Shown in pieces: positions 34,682 through 43,114 of a DNA stretch of 64,000 nucleotides. Source of the stretch: Halodurantibacterium flavum (GTDB lineage: Bacteria; Pseudomonadota; Alphaproteobacteria; Rhodobacterales; Rhodobacteraceae). The translations under genes and the position numbers were made by a program. The notes below the pieces were generated by a model. That model searched no databases and had not been told where the DNA came from. It worked only from the letters and a program-made list of their open reading frames with translations. The stretch spans positions 248,001-312,000 of the forward strand of contig NZ_JBHUGH010000003.1 of the NCBI RefSeq assembly GCF_042681825.1, read 5' to 3'. The number at the start of each line of letters is the position of its first letter. The first letter of the stretch is position 1.

Positions 34682-35698
34682 TCACCGGAACGGCATCGCG
34701 TAGAGCAGACCGCCCTGGGTCCACTGCGCGTTCAGGCCGCGCGCAAGACCGATCGGGGTTGCTTCGCCGATGTTGGCAGCAAAGATCTCGCCATAGTTGC
34801 CGCCGGCTGCAATGGCGCGCTGCGCCCATTCGTTGTCGAGGCGGAACATCGGGCCGAGCTCACCCTCCAGACCCAGAAGACGGTTGATCTCCGGGTTGTC
34901 GGTGCCGCGGGCCAGTTCGTCGATGTTCTGCGAGGTGACGCCGTATTCCTCGGCCGCGACCAGCGCAAAAAGCGTCCACATCACGATATCGGACCATTCG
35001 TCATCGCCGTGGCGAACCAGCGGGCCAAGCGGTTCCTTGGAGATGACCTCGGGCAGGATGACGTGGCTGTCCGGATCGGCAAAGGTCGCGCGCGTCGAGG
35101 CAAGACCCGACACGTCGGTGGTGTAGGCGTCGCAGGCACCGGCCAGATACTGCTGCTGGCCTTCGGCGTTGGTTTCGACCGGCACCGGCTCATAGTTCAT
35201 GTTGTTGGAGCGGAAGTAATCCGCGAGGTTGAGTTCGGTGGTGGTGCCCGTCTGAATGCAGATCGTCGCGCCATCGAGTTCACGGGCCGAGGACACGCCC
35301 AGGTCGCGGCTGACCATGAAGCCCTGACCATCGTAATAGTTCACGCCGGTGAAGGTGAAGCGCAGGTCGACATCGCGCGAGAAGGTCCAGGTGGTGTTCC
35401 GCGCCAGCAAATCGATCTCGCCCGACGACAGCGCGGTGAAGCGGGTTTGCCCGGTCGTGGGGACAAAGGTGACGGCCATCGGGTCATTCAGCACGGCTGC
35501 GGCGACAGCGCGGCATATGGCGACGTCAAAGCCCTGCCAGACACCGTTCGCATCCGGCGCGGAAAAGCCTGCAAGACCCGTCGACACGCCGCAGCTCAGC
35601 TCGCCCCGCGCGCGCACATCGTCGAGCGTCGCGGCCGAGGCAGCGCCCGCTGCGAGGGCTGCTGCGGCGACAGCGCCTGAAAAGACTATCTTCTTCAT
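34682..35698 (-). CDS. bztA: periplasmic glutamate/glutamine/aspartate/asparagine-binding protein
   Basis: The 338-residue protein has a Sec signal peptide (about 1-22, ending AAGAASA) and the solute-binding family 3 fold: TLDDVRARGELSCGVSTGLAGFS, WQGFDVAICRAVAAAV, TTGQTRFTALSSGEIDLL. It matches AapJ/BztA, which bind acidic amino acids and their amides. The start at 35698 has AGGAAGAGG upstream; the open frame to 35791 is not needed. Confidence 0.94.
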   Translation of the reverse strand: MKKIVFSGAVAAAALAAGAASAATLDDVRARGELSCGVSTGLAGFSAPDANGVWQGFDVAICRAVAAAVLNDPMAVTFVPTTGQTRFTALSSGEIDLLARNTTWTFSRDVDLRFTFTGVNYYDGQGFMVSRDLGVSSARELDGATICIQTGTTTELNLADYFRSNNMNYEPVPVETNAEGQQQYLAGACDAYTTDVSGLASTRATFADPDSHVILPEVISKEPLGPLVRHGDDEWSDIVMWTLFALVAAEEYGVTSQNIDELARGTDNPEINRLLGLEGELGPMFRLDNEWAQRAIAAGGNYGEIFAANIGEATPIGLARGLNAQWTQGGLLYAMPFR

Positions 35699-35723
35699 AC
35701 TTACCTCTTCCTGATGTTTTTCA

Positions 35724-35750
35724 CCGACGGGCGGCGGTTCATTCCGTCGG
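35724..35750 (-). other. stem-loop in the bztA leader
   Basis: CCGACGG (35724-35730) pairs with CCGTCGG (35744-35750) across a 13-nt loop. It lies in the 5' leader between the candidate promoter and the ribosome site of bztA. It could be a structural leader or an operator dyad. Confidence 0.45.
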
Positions 35751-35799
35751 GTGATTGGTTCTATGATTGACCGTGAAGGATCAACCCCCACGCTACGTC

Positions 35800-35829
35800 A
35801 GCTTGCAGGAAAGCACATGAAAAGGTCAA
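35800..35829 (-). promoter_or_regulatory. candidate sigma-70 promoter of bztABCD
   Basis: On the minus strand TTGACC (35824-35829), an 18-bp spacer and CAAGCT (35800-35805). The -35 is good; the -10 keeps only the second A and final T. The leader would be about 95 nt. Confidence 0.45.
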
Positions 35830-35929
35830 GCACAGGGATTGATGCGCTGAAAAATTGCCCGCACGCGGCGCATCTGCTCAAATCCCGTGCGCTTGGCGAG
35901 CGAACGCCGGCCCACGGCCTGAACTTCGG

Positions 35930-36640
35930 TCAGAAGTCGCGCAGAAACCGGAGAAAGAGCGCGGCATCAAGAAACGCCTGCCGCCGGGCATTTGCCACTT
36001 CGGTGGCCTCTTCGTCCGCGCCCCACAGCTCTGCCTGCCAGTCCTCGTCGATGCGCGAAAGGTGCCAGGCCGCCTCGGGTTCTTCCCGCCGGTCGAGCAC
36101 CGCCAGCGCGATCACGAGCGAGCCGGAAATCGCCACGAGGTCATGGAACGCCGCAAGTTCGAAGGGCGAAAGCGCCATGACACGATCCCGAAGCCTCGTC
36201 AGCGACGCCTCCGGCTGCGCGACATGGACGATTCCCGCAGTCTGCGCCAAGGGCGCGCCAGCCCCTGCAACCCACTCGAGAAGCGGGCCCCAGCCCGCCT
36301 CTTGACGCGCCACCAGTTCCTCTGGCCCCTCGGCCCGATAGCAGATCAGGTCGGTTGCGCCATAAGCGGCCAAAAGATCCGCCACCGCCTCGAATTGCGG
36401 CACAACCTTGTCGATGGCCGAGTTGGCGAGGCGGGTAAAGGGCATCGTCTCGGGCCTGATCTCACCGTCCTGCGCGTCCCATTCGGCGGCGATGACCAGG
36501 GCGAGCCGTTCCGAAGGCACCTCCAGCAAGGACTTGGCCGGGGTACGCAGCGGGCGTTCATCCAGCAGGATGCGAAAACCCGCATCGCTCGGCATGACCT
36601 GCGCCGCGGTCCAGAATCGCTTGCGTTTCCAGCCGCTCAT
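35930..36640 (-). CDS. ATP12-family chaperone protein
   Basis: The 236-residue protein has the ATP12 pattern: KRFWTAAQVMPSDAGFRILLDERPLRTPAK at the start and AIAAEWDAQ-like VIAAEWDAQ, FTRLANSAIDKV, ICYRAEGPEELVARQ further in. In mitochondria ATP12 binds F1 alpha before assembly; alphaproteobacterial homologues are assumed to act likewise. Its ATG overlaps the stop of the HAD gene by 4 bp. The RluC-HAD-ATP12 order looks like one transcription unit. Confidence 0.9.
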   Translation of the reverse strand: MSGWKRKRFWTAAQVMPSDAGFRILLDERPLRTPAKSLLEVPSERLALVIAAEWDAQDGEIRPETMPFTRLANSAIDKVVPQFEAVADLLAAYGATDLICYRAEGPEELVARQEAGWGPLLEWVAGAGAPLAQTAGIVHVAQPEASLTRLRDRVMALSPFELAAFHDLVAISGSLVIALAVLDRREEPEAAWHLSRIDEDWQAELWGADEEATEVANARRQAFLDAALFLRFLRDF

Positions 36641-37311
36641 GCCGCGCCCCGCAGCATGTCGTCGATGGCATCGGCAAGTTCGGCATAATCCCGCAGCAAC
36701 AGGTCGGCGCCGGCGTCCTTCAGCAGATCCTCATTGTGATACCCCCAGGTGACGCCGATGGTCCGCAGCCCCGCCGCGCGCCCCATCTGCATGTCATAGG
36801 TCGTGTCGCCGATCATGATGCCGCGGTCCGCCGCCACCCCGGTTTCGCGCAGGCATGATTGCAGCATAGAGGGGTGTGGCTTGGACGGGTGATCGTCGGC
36901 GACCTGCCGCGTCACGAAATAGCCGTCCAGCGCATGGGCCGAGAGAAGCCCCGAGAGCCCCCGGCGGGACTTGCCGGTGGCGATGCCCAGCAGGTTGCCG
37001 TCCTGCCCATGCAGATGACGCAGCGCATCCAGCGCGCCCGGATAAAGCGCGGGCAAGGCCCCGCCCACCCGCGCCGTCATGAAGTGATGCTTGTAGCCCG
37101 CAACGACCGCCTCCACCCCGGCATCCGAGAGATGCGGCGCCAGCGTCCGGACCGCCACCGGCAGCGAAAGCCCCACGATCGACAGAATAGCCGCCCGTGG
37201 CGGCGGCGTTTCGGACGCGCCCTCGAACGCCGCGCCCATCGCCGCGACGATCTCATCCTGGCTGTCCACAAGCGTTCCGTCCACGTCAAAGACGATCAGG
37301 CGCAGGTCCAT
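36637..37311 (-). CDS. HAD-superfamily hydrolase (phosphoglycolate phosphatase-like)
   Basis: The 224-residue protein has motif I FDVDGTLVDS (nucleophile D9, acid/base D11), motif II in GIATGKS, motif III lysine in SKPHPSML and motif IV GDTTYDMQMG. The helical cap between residues ~18 and 85 is of the Gph/PGMB type. It should dephosphorylate a small phosphoester such as 2-phosphoglycolate; substrate not certain. It starts at the stop of the RluC-type gene with no gap. Confidence 0.88.
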   Translation of the reverse strand: MDLRLIVFDVDGTLVDSQDEIVAAMGAAFEGASETPPPRAAILSIVGLSLPVAVRTLAPHLSDAGVEAVVAGYKHHFMTARVGGALPALYPGALDALRHLHGQDGNLLGIATGKSRRGLSGLLSAHALDGYFVTRQVADDHPSKPHPSMLQSCLRETGVAADRGIMIGDTTYDMQMGRAAGLRTIGVTWGYHNEDLLKDAGADLLLRDYAELADAIDDMLRGAA

Positions 37312-38352
37312 TCAAGCCTCTTCAAAAGGATCGGCCGGGACATCCTCGGCCCGCCAGTCGAGCGTTTTCCACGTCCGCTGCATGTGATCGGGCAGCGGTG
37401 CGGTGATCGTCAGCATCTCGCCGGTGAAGGGATGGCGAAAGCCGAGCGACCGCGCATGGAGATGCAGCTTGCGGCTGATCTCTCCGCCGAGCTGGGCACC
37501 CCAGCCGTCGCCCAGATTCTCCTGCCCTGACCCGCCGTATTTCCCGTCGCCGACGATCGGATGCCCGATCTCTGCCATATGGGCCCGCAACTGATGTGTC
37601 CGGCCTGTCACGGGCACCAGCGCCATCCAGGAGACCCGCCGACCGAGCGACGAAAGAACGGCGTAGTCTGTGGTGGCCCGCTTGGCCCCCTCGACATTCG
37701 GCACCTCGGCCGGGTGGATGCAGCGCATCTTTTCACCCTCGCCCTTGCCGCCGCCCGGCGCCTTGACCAGCCCGAACCGGACCGTGCCCATCTTTGGGTT
37801 CGGCACGCCCGCGACGGCAGCCCAGTAAATCTTGCGCGTGTTGCGGTGGCGAAACGCCTCGGACAAAAGACGGGCAGCGCGCGTCGTGCGGGCGAGGAGC
37901 AGGACGCCCGATGTGTCCTTGTCCAGGCGATGAACCAGCACTGGACGTTCGGCCAAACCGAACCGCAGCGCATCGGCAAGCCCGTCCACATGCCGGTTGC
38001 CAAGACCGCTTCCACCCTGCGACGGCAGCCCTGCGGGCTTGTTGATCGCGATGATATGTTCGTCGCGGTAAAGAACCGCCGCCTGCATCATCCGTGCGTC
38101 GGCATCCGCCACCTTTTCCCGGACAGGCGCCGCGGGCGCCTCTCCCTTCGGAAGCGGGGGCAAGCGCACGACCATGCCGGGGGCAAGCCGACTCGACGCC
38201 TTGACGCGCCCGCCATCGACCCGGATCTGACCCGTCCGGCACATCTTTTCCACGGCGCCTTGCGTGACCTGCGGGAACCTGCGCCGCAGCCAGCGGTCGA
38301 GACGCTGCTCGCCCTCGTCCGCGGCGACCGTCAATAGCTTTACACCGCTCAT
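37312..38352 (-). CDS. RluC/RluD-family 23S rRNA pseudouridine synthase
   Basis: The 346-residue protein has an N-terminal S4 RNA-binding domain (EQRLDRWLRRRFPQVTQGAVEKM) and the catalytic domain with HRLDKDTSGVLLLART, whose first aspartate is the nucleophile, plus GRTHQLRAHM. It isomerises uridine to pseudouridine in 23S rRNA. RluC is more likely than RluD from the overall pattern, but target sites cannot be fixed from sequence. Confidence 0.9.
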   Translation of the reverse strand: MSGVKLLTVAADEGEQRLDRWLRRRFPQVTQGAVEKMCRTGQIRVDGGRVKASSRLAPGMVVRLPPLPKGEAPAAPVREKVADADARMMQAAVLYRDEHIIAINKPAGLPSQGGSGLGNRHVDGLADALRFGLAERPVLVHRLDKDTSGVLLLARTTRAARLLSEAFRHRNTRKIYWAAVAGVPNPKMGTVRFGLVKAPGGGKGEGEKMRCIHPAEVPNVEGAKRATTDYAVLSSLGRRVSWMALVPVTGRTHQLRAHMAEIGHPIVGDGKYGGSGQENLGDGWGAQLGGEISRKLHLHARSLGFRHPFTGEMLTITAPLPDHMQRTWKTLDWRAEDVPADPFEEA

Positions 38353-38404
38353 CGTCCGTCCTTCATTCGACTGGCGTCCCGTCTCTGGCAGCGGGGGGCC
38401 AGTG

Positions 38405-39730
38405 TCAACCTTTCTGGCGCTGCTCGCGCAGCTTGGCGAAATACTCGACGCGCTTTTTCAACTCCCGCTCATACCCGCGTTCGGGCGGCTGATAGAGAAC
38501 CGGACGGCGGACCTTGTCGGGAAAATAGTTCTGCCCCGAAAACCCGTCCTCTGCGTCGTGGTCATAGGCATATCCCGCGCCATAGCCCTGCTCCTTCATC
38601 AGGCGGGTCGGCGCGTTGAGGATATGTTTCGGGGGTGGCTCGGACCCCGTCTGCCGCGCCAGCGCACGTGCCCCCTTGTAGGCGACGTATCCGGCATTCG
38701 ACTTGGGCGCGAGCGCGAGATAGACGACCGCCTGCGCAAGCGCCAGTTCCCCCTCGGGGCTTCCCAGCCTCTCATAGGTCTCCCACCCATGGAGGCAGAG
38801 CGTCTGCGCCTGCGGGTCGGCCAGGCCAATATCCTCGATCGCCATGCGCACCAGCCTGCGGGCGAGATACCGGGGGTCTTCGCCCCCCTCCAGCATCCGG
38901 GCAAACCAGTAGAGCGCCGCGTCCGGGTCCGAGCCCCTGACCGATTTGTGCAGCGCCGAAATGAGGTTGTAATGCTCATCCCCGCTCTTGTCGTATTTGG
39001 CGGCTCTCCGCATCAAACGGGCCGAGAGGGTGCCGGCATCCGCAGGCGGCCCGGGCTTCCAGGCCATCACCTGCTCGATCAGGTTCAAAAGCGCGCGCCC
39101 GTCCCCGTCCGCCATTTCCAGAAGCGCATCCCGCGCGCCCGGCTCCAGCGGCAGGGCGCGGCCCAGTTCCTGTTCGGCGCGCTGCGCAAGGCGTTCCAGA
39201 TCCGCAAGCGACAGCCGGTCGAGCACGATGACCTGCGCCCGCGACAGAAGCGCGGCATTGAGCTCGAAGGACGGATTCTCGGTGGTTGCGCCGACCAGCA
39301 GGATCGTCCCATCCTCCATATGCGGCAGAAACCCGTCCTGCTGCGCCTTGTTGAAGCGATGGATCTCATCCACGAACAAGAGCGTCCCTTGCCCGTTCCG
39401 GTGGCGCAGGCGCGCCGCCTCGAAGACCTTGCGAAGCTCCGGCACGCCGGTAAAGATCGCGCTGATCTGGACAAAGGCCAGCTTCGTCTCGGCAGCCAGC
39501 AGCCGCGCGATCGTCGTCTTGCCCACCCCCGGCGGCCCCCAGAGGATCAGGGAAGACAGGCTTTGCCCGGCCAGCATCGAACCTAGCGGGCCATCCGGCG
39601 ACAGAACCTTTTCCTGCCCGATGACCTCGGCCAGTCGCGCAGGCCGCAGCCTGTCGGCAAGCGGGCGCGGACCTGCGGCGGCCGCGTCTGTCTGCTTGTC
39701 CTGCGGTGTCTGGTCAAAAAGGTCGGGCAT
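38405..39730 (-). CDS. rarA: replication-associated recombination protein A (RarA/MgsA AAA+ ATPase)
   Basis: The 441-residue clamp-loader-like ATPase has Walker A GPPGVGKTTIARLLA, Walker B LFVDEIHRFNKAQQD and sensor 1 GATTENPSFELN. RPARLAEVIGQ and the C-terminal MgsA-type region (NYFPDKV, YQPPERGYERELKKRVEY) are typical. RarA acts at stalled forks. Length and motifs are complete. It is separated from the RluC-type gene by 52 bp. Confidence 0.95.
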   Translation of the reverse strand: MPDLFDQTPQDKQTDAAAAGPRPLADRLRPARLAEVIGQEKVLSPDGPLGSMLAGQSLSSLILWGPPGVGKTTIARLLAAETKLAFVQISAIFTGVPELRKVFEAARLRHRNGQGTLLFVDEIHRFNKAQQDGFLPHMEDGTILLVGATTENPSFELNAALLSRAQVIVLDRLSLADLERLAQRAEQELGRALPLEPGARDALLEMADGDGRALLNLIEQVMAWKPGPPADAGTLSARLMRRAAKYDKSGDEHYNLISALHKSVRGSDPDAALYWFARMLEGGEDPRYLARRLVRMAIEDIGLADPQAQTLCLHGWETYERLGSPEGELALAQAVVYLALAPKSNAGYVAYKGARALARQTGSEPPPKHILNAPTRLMKEQGYGAGYAYDHDAEDGFSGQNYFPDKVRRPVLYQPPERGYERELKKRVEYFAKLREQRQKG

Positions 39731-39775
39731 GGGCTGAACTTAGTATCGGGGCCGCCGTGGGAAAAGCATCAAACG

Positions 39776-39798
39776 AAAAAGCCCGCCTTTCGGCGGGC
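39776..39798 (-). terminator. intrinsic terminator of the ribosomal supercluster
   Basis: On the minus strand GCCCGCC-GAAA-GGCGGGC is followed by TTTTT, 24 bp after the rplQ stop. The GAAA loop is a stable tetraloop. It closes the ~19-kb rpsL-rplQ block. Confidence 0.93.
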
Positions 39799-39822
39799 TT
39801 TGCGCAGGGCCATGGGCCGGGA

Positions 39823-40242
39823 TCACTCCTCGGCAAATTCCTCGGCGGCGACGCGGGCCTTGTCGCCTGCGCCCTTTGCGTTCAGGTCGCGGTCAACGAA
39901 CTCGATGATCGCCATCGGAGCCATGTCGCCATAGCGGAACCCGGCCTTCAGCACCCGGACATAGCCGCCCTGACGATCCTTGTAGCGGGGCCCGAGGACC
40001 TCGAACAGCTTGGCGACATAAGCGTCCTGCTTGAGCTGCGAGGCCGCCTGACGGCGCGCATGCAGGTCGCCACGCTTGCCAAGCGTGATCAGCTTTTCGA
40101 TGATCGGACGCAGTTCCTTCGCCTTGGGAAGTGTCGTCTTGATCTGTTCATGCTCGATGAGCGAGCCGGCCATGTTGGCGAACAGCGCCTTGCGATGTTC
40201 ATGGGTCCGGTTGAGGCGGCGGTATCCGCGGGCGTGACGCAT
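39823..40242 (-). CDS. rplQ: 50S ribosomal protein L17
   Basis: The protein has 139 residues from the ATG at 40242, with AAGGAG upstream. It opens with MRHARGYRRLNRTHEHRKAL, the L17 signature. An acidic C-terminal tail (AAEEFAEE) extends the core. It is the last gene of the alpha operon, 133 bp after rpoA. Confidence 0.97.
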   Translation of the reverse strand: MRHARGYRRLNRTHEHRKALFANMAGSLIEHEQIKTTLPKAKELRPIIEKLITLGKRGDLHARRQAASQLKQDAYVAKLFEVLGPRYKDRQGGYVRVLKAGFRYGDMAPMAIIEFVDRDLNAKGAGDKARVAAEEFAEE

Positions 40243-40347
40243 CTGAATTCTCCTTGCACGTCTGTTGCTTTGTCCGGTGGGCCTCGTCTCCGGCGCCACT
40301 CACCTTGGGGCAGATGCCCAGTCATTCCCCGGCAGCCCGGGCATTCC

Positions 40348-40368
40348 GGGGGCACCTGGGGCGCCCCC
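40348..40368 (-). other. rpoA-rplQ intercistronic stem-loop
   Basis: GGGGGC (40348-40353) pairs with GCCCCC (40363-40368) only a few bases after the rpoA stop; there is no T tract. A further GC-rich dyad (CCCCGG with CCGGG) lies nearby within the 133-bp gap. Confidence 0.6.
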
Positions 40369-40375
40369 TGATCTT

Positions 40376-41392
40376 TCAGAACTGGTCTTCGTAGCGCTTG
40401 GCCAGGTCTTCGATGTTCTCCGGCGGCCAATCCTCGACATCCATGCCAAGGTGCAGGCCCATGCCGGACAGAACCTCCTTGATCTCGTTCAGCGACTTGC
40501 GGCCAAAGTTCGGGGTCCGCAGCATCTCTGCCTCGGTTTTCTGAATCAGATCGCCGATATAGACGATGTTGTCGTTCTTGAGGCAGTTCGCCGAACGCAC
40601 CGAAAGCTCCAGCTCGTCGACCTTCTTGAGGAGGAGCGGGTTGAACTCCAGCCCGTCGTCGTCGGACTGGGCCGTCGCGCTTTCGGGTTCCTCGAAGTTG
40701 ACGAAGACCTGCAGCTGATCCTGCAGGATGCGCGCGGCATAGGCCACGGCGTCATCCGGCGTGATCGAACCGTCGGTCTCGATCTTGAGCGTCAGCTTGT
40801 CGTAATCGAGCACCTGACCTTCACGGGTCGGCTGCACGTCATAGCTGACCTTGCGCACCGGCGAATAGATCGCATCGATCGGGATAAGACCGATGGGCGC
40901 ATCCTCGGGGCGGTTCTTGTCGGCGGGGACATAGCCCTTGCCGGTGTTGACCGTAAGCTCGATGAAGAGCTCTGCACCCTCGTCCAGATGGCAGATCACG
41001 TGGTCCTTGTTCAGGACCTCAATGCCATTGCTTTCCGAAATGTCGCCCGCCGTCACGAGACCCGGGCCGCGCGCGGAAATCGACAGCCGCTTCGGCCCCT
41101 CGACTTCCATGCGGATCGCGACGCCCTTGAGGTTCAGGACGATGTCGGTCACGTCCTCGCGGACGCCTGCGATGCTCGAAAACTCGTGCAGGACGTTGTC
41201 GATCTGCACCGAGGTGATGGCGGCGCCCTGCAGCGACGACAGCAGCACACGACGGAGCGCATTGCCGAGTGTCAGACCAAAGCCGCGCTCCAGCGGCTCG
41301 GCGATGACGGTCGCGACGCGCGAAGGGTCGGCACCCGGCCGCACCATCAATTGCGTCGGCTTAATGAGTTCCTGCCAGTTTTTGTGGATCAT
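40376..41392 (-). CDS. rpoA: DNA-directed RNA polymerase subunit alpha
   Basis: The protein has 338 residues from the ATG at 41392 (MIHKNWQELIKP), with GGAGG nine bases upstream. The N-terminal domain has GFGLTLGNALRRVLLSSL, used for dimerisation and core assembly. The C-terminal domain has VRSANCLKNDNIVYIGDL and GRKSLNEIKEVL, which bind UP elements and activators. Complete and of normal length. Confidence 0.97.
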   Translation of the reverse strand: MIHKNWQELIKPTQLMVRPGADPSRVATVIAEPLERGFGLTLGNALRRVLLSSLQGAAITSVQIDNVLHEFSSIAGVREDVTDIVLNLKGVAIRMEVEGPKRLSISARGPGLVTAGDISESNGIEVLNKDHVICHLDEGAELFIELTVNTGKGYVPADKNRPEDAPIGLIPIDAIYSPVRKVSYDVQPTREGQVLDYDKLTLKIETDGSITPDDAVAYAARILQDQLQVFVNFEEPESATAQSDDDGLEFNPLLLKKVDELELSVRSANCLKNDNIVYIGDLIQKTEAEMLRTPNFGRKSLNEIKEVLSGMGLHLGMDVEDWPPENIEDLAKRYEDQF

Positions 41393-41462
41393 GCCTGTCG
41401 CCTCCATACCTGTCCTTGGCCCATGTCCCAAGCCAAAGACGCCCGAGGATCAAATGACGTAA

Positions 41463-41493
41463 CCGGGCCGCGCAAGGAACTCGCGCGGCCCGG
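41463..41493 (-). other. rpsK-rpoA intercistronic stem-loop
   Basis: CCGGGCCGCGC (41463-41473) pairs perfectly with GCGCGGCCCGG (41483-41493) over a 9-nt loop, 16 bp after the rpsK stop. It has no T tract and lies in a 116-bp gap. Confidence 0.8.
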
Positions 41494-41508
41494 CAGAATT
41501 TCGCAGAC

Positions 41509-41898
41509 TCAGACCCGGCGACGTTTCGGCGGGCGGCAGCCGTTATGCGCGATCGGCGTCACATCGCGGATCGCCGTGATGTTGAAACCGGCGGCAGCCA
41601 GGGCGCGCAGTGCAGACTCGCGGCCCGAACCGGGGCCCTGCACCTCGACCTCAAGGGTCTTGACGCCATGTTCCTGCGCCTTGCGGCCTGCATCCTCGGC
41701 AGCCATCTGCGCCGCGTAGGGCGTCGATTTCCGCGAGCCCTTGAAGCCCATGGTGCCGGCCGACGACCAGGAGATCGCGTTGCCCTGCACGTCCGAAATC
41801 AGGATCTTGGTGTTGTTGAAGGACGAATTCACATGCGCCACACCTGCGGCGATGTTCTTGCGTTCCTTGCGCTTGATACGGGTTTTATCGCGTGCCAT
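41509..41898 (-). CDS. rpsK: 30S ribosomal protein S11
   Basis: The 129-residue protein has the S11 pattern: GVAHVNSSFNNTKILISD, WSSAGTMGFKGSRKSTPYAA and the C-terminal DVTPIAHNGCRPPKRRRV. S11 lines the 30S platform near the E site. It follows rpsM by 14 bp. Confidence 0.97.
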   Translation of the reverse strand: MARDKTRIKRKERKNIAAGVAHVNSSFNNTKILISDVQGNAISWSSAGTMGFKGSRKSTPYAAQMAAEDAGRKAQEHGVKTLEVEVQGPGSGRESALRALAAAGFNITAIRDVTPIAHNGCRPPKRRRV

Positions 41899-41912
41899 GT
41901 CTCAGCGCTCCC

Positions 41913-42281
41913 TTACTTCTTCTTGCCGGCGATCGGCTTCGCGGGGCCTTTGCGGGTCCGCGCGTTGGTGTGCGTACGCTGACCGCGCACAGGGAGGTTG
42001 CGACGATGGCGCAGCCCGCGGTAGGAACCGAGGTCCATCAGGCGCTTGATGTTCATCTGCACTTCGCGGCGCAGGTCGCCTTCGACGGTAAAGTTCGCGT
42101 CGATATGTTCACGGATCGAGAGAACCTCGGAATCCGAAAGCTCGTTCACGCGACGGGTTGCGTCGATGCCGACCGCTTCACAGATCTTGCGGGCCGAATC
42201 CGGTCCGATACCGTGGATATAGGTCAGGGCGATGGGGACGCGTTTCCCCGTCGGAATGTTTACGCCAGCAATACGTGCCAC
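41913..42281 (-). CDS. rpsM: 30S ribosomal protein S13
   Basis: The 122-residue protein starts MARIAGVNIPTGKRVPIALTYI and has GLRHRRNLPVRGQRTHTNARTRKG, the S13 signature, ending in a basic tail that reaches the P-site tRNA. It is the first alpha-operon gene. A 188-bp structured gap separates it from adk. rpsD, which sits in this operon in E. coli, is absent. Confidence 0.97.
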   Translation of the reverse strand: MARIAGVNIPTGKRVPIALTYIHGIGPDSARKICEAVGIDATRRVNELSDSEVLSIREHIDANFTVEGDLRREVQMNIKRLMDLGSYRGLRHRRNLPVRGQRTHTNARTRKGPAKPIAGKKK

Positions 42282-42301
42282 GCGGGCCTTCCTTTCGTTG
42301 C

Positions 42302-42467
42302 GGTTCCGTAGCGCCGGAACCTTTTTTCACAACGCGACCCAGGGACGAACCGAGGGGCGGGTTCTTTTATCAACAAGAAATCAGCCCCGGTTGATCCGGG
42401 TGATTCCAATTCGAGAGGGTCTGCTAGAGCGTTTTACCCACCGCGTCAAGGGCGGCGGGTAAAACGC
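42302..42467 (-). other. structured adk-rpsM intercistronic region
   Basis: Three dyads occupy this gap. GCGTTTTACCC (42429-42439) pairs perfectly with GGGTAAAACGC (42457-42467). CCCGG-TTGAT-CCGGG lies at about 42386-42400. GGTTCCG-TAGCGC-CGGAACC lies at 42302-42321, close to the rpsM ribosome site. None has a T tract on the minus strand. This is the position at which S4 controls the alpha operon in E. coli, but no equivalence is shown here. Confidence 0.6.
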
Positions 42468-42469
42468 GA

Positions 42470-43114
42470 TCATGCATCCAGAATGGCCGCGACAGAGGCC
42501 GCCACGTCATCGACCGGGGCAAGCCCGTCGACGCCCCGCAAAAGCCCCTTGGCATAGTAGTAACCAAGAAGCGGCGAGGTCTTCTTGTAATACTCCATCA
42601 GGCGCTGGCGAAGGCTTTCCTCATTGTCATCGGCGCGGCGGCGCAGATCGGTCGAGCCACAGACATCGCAAACGCCCGGAACGCGCGTGGGCTTGGTCAC
42701 GTCGTGATAAACCTCGCCGCAATTGCCGCAGGTAAAGCGCCCCGTGATCCGCGCGACCAGCGCCGCGTCATCCACGCGCATCTCGATCGCCGCATGAAGG
42801 TTCTGCCCCATCCGCGCCAAAAGCGCGTCGAGCGCATCCGCCTGCGCGAGCGTCCGGGGAAACCCGTCGAAGATAAAGCCGCCGGCTGTCTCTCCGGCCA
42901 GTTTCTCCTCGATCAGCCCGATGACGATCTCATCGGTGACAAGCTCACCCCGGTCCATCACCTCGGCGACGCGGCGGCCCATTTCGGTGCCGCTTGTCCG
43001 CGCCTCGCGCAGCATGTCCCCGGTCGAGAGCTGGACCATTCCGCGACCATCGACCAGACGCCGCGCCTGCGTGCCCTTGCCGGCCCCCGGTGGGCCAAGA
43101 AGAATGATGTTCAT
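42470..43114 (-). CDS. adk: adenylate kinase
   Basis: The 214-residue enzyme has the P-loop GPPGAGKGTQA at 7-17, FDGFPRTLAQAD and a zinc-type lid (CGNCG and CDVCG, four cysteines). It equilibrates ATP, ADP and AMP. Its ATG overlaps the secY stop by 4 bp. adk between secY and rpsM is the usual order in many bacteria, replacing rpmJ here. Confidence 0.96.
   Translation of the reverse strand: MNIILLGPPGAGKGTQARRLVDGRGMVQLSTGDMLREARTSGTEMGRRVAEVMDRGELVTDEIVIGLIEEKLAGETAGGFIFDGFPRTLAQADALDALLARMGQNLHAAIEMRVDDAALVARITGRFTCGNCGEVYHDVTKPTRVPGVCDVCGSTDLRRRADDNEESLRQRLMEYYKKTSPLLGYYYAKGLLRGVDGLAPVDDVAASVAAILDA

Noticed and set aside
42302..42327. GGTTCCG-TAGCGC-CGGAACC followed by TTTTTT on the plus strand, looking like a plus-strand terminator
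   Set aside because: No plus-strand gene ends here; on the transcribed minus strand the tract is A-rich and precedes the hairpin. I kept it only as part of the rpsM leader structure.
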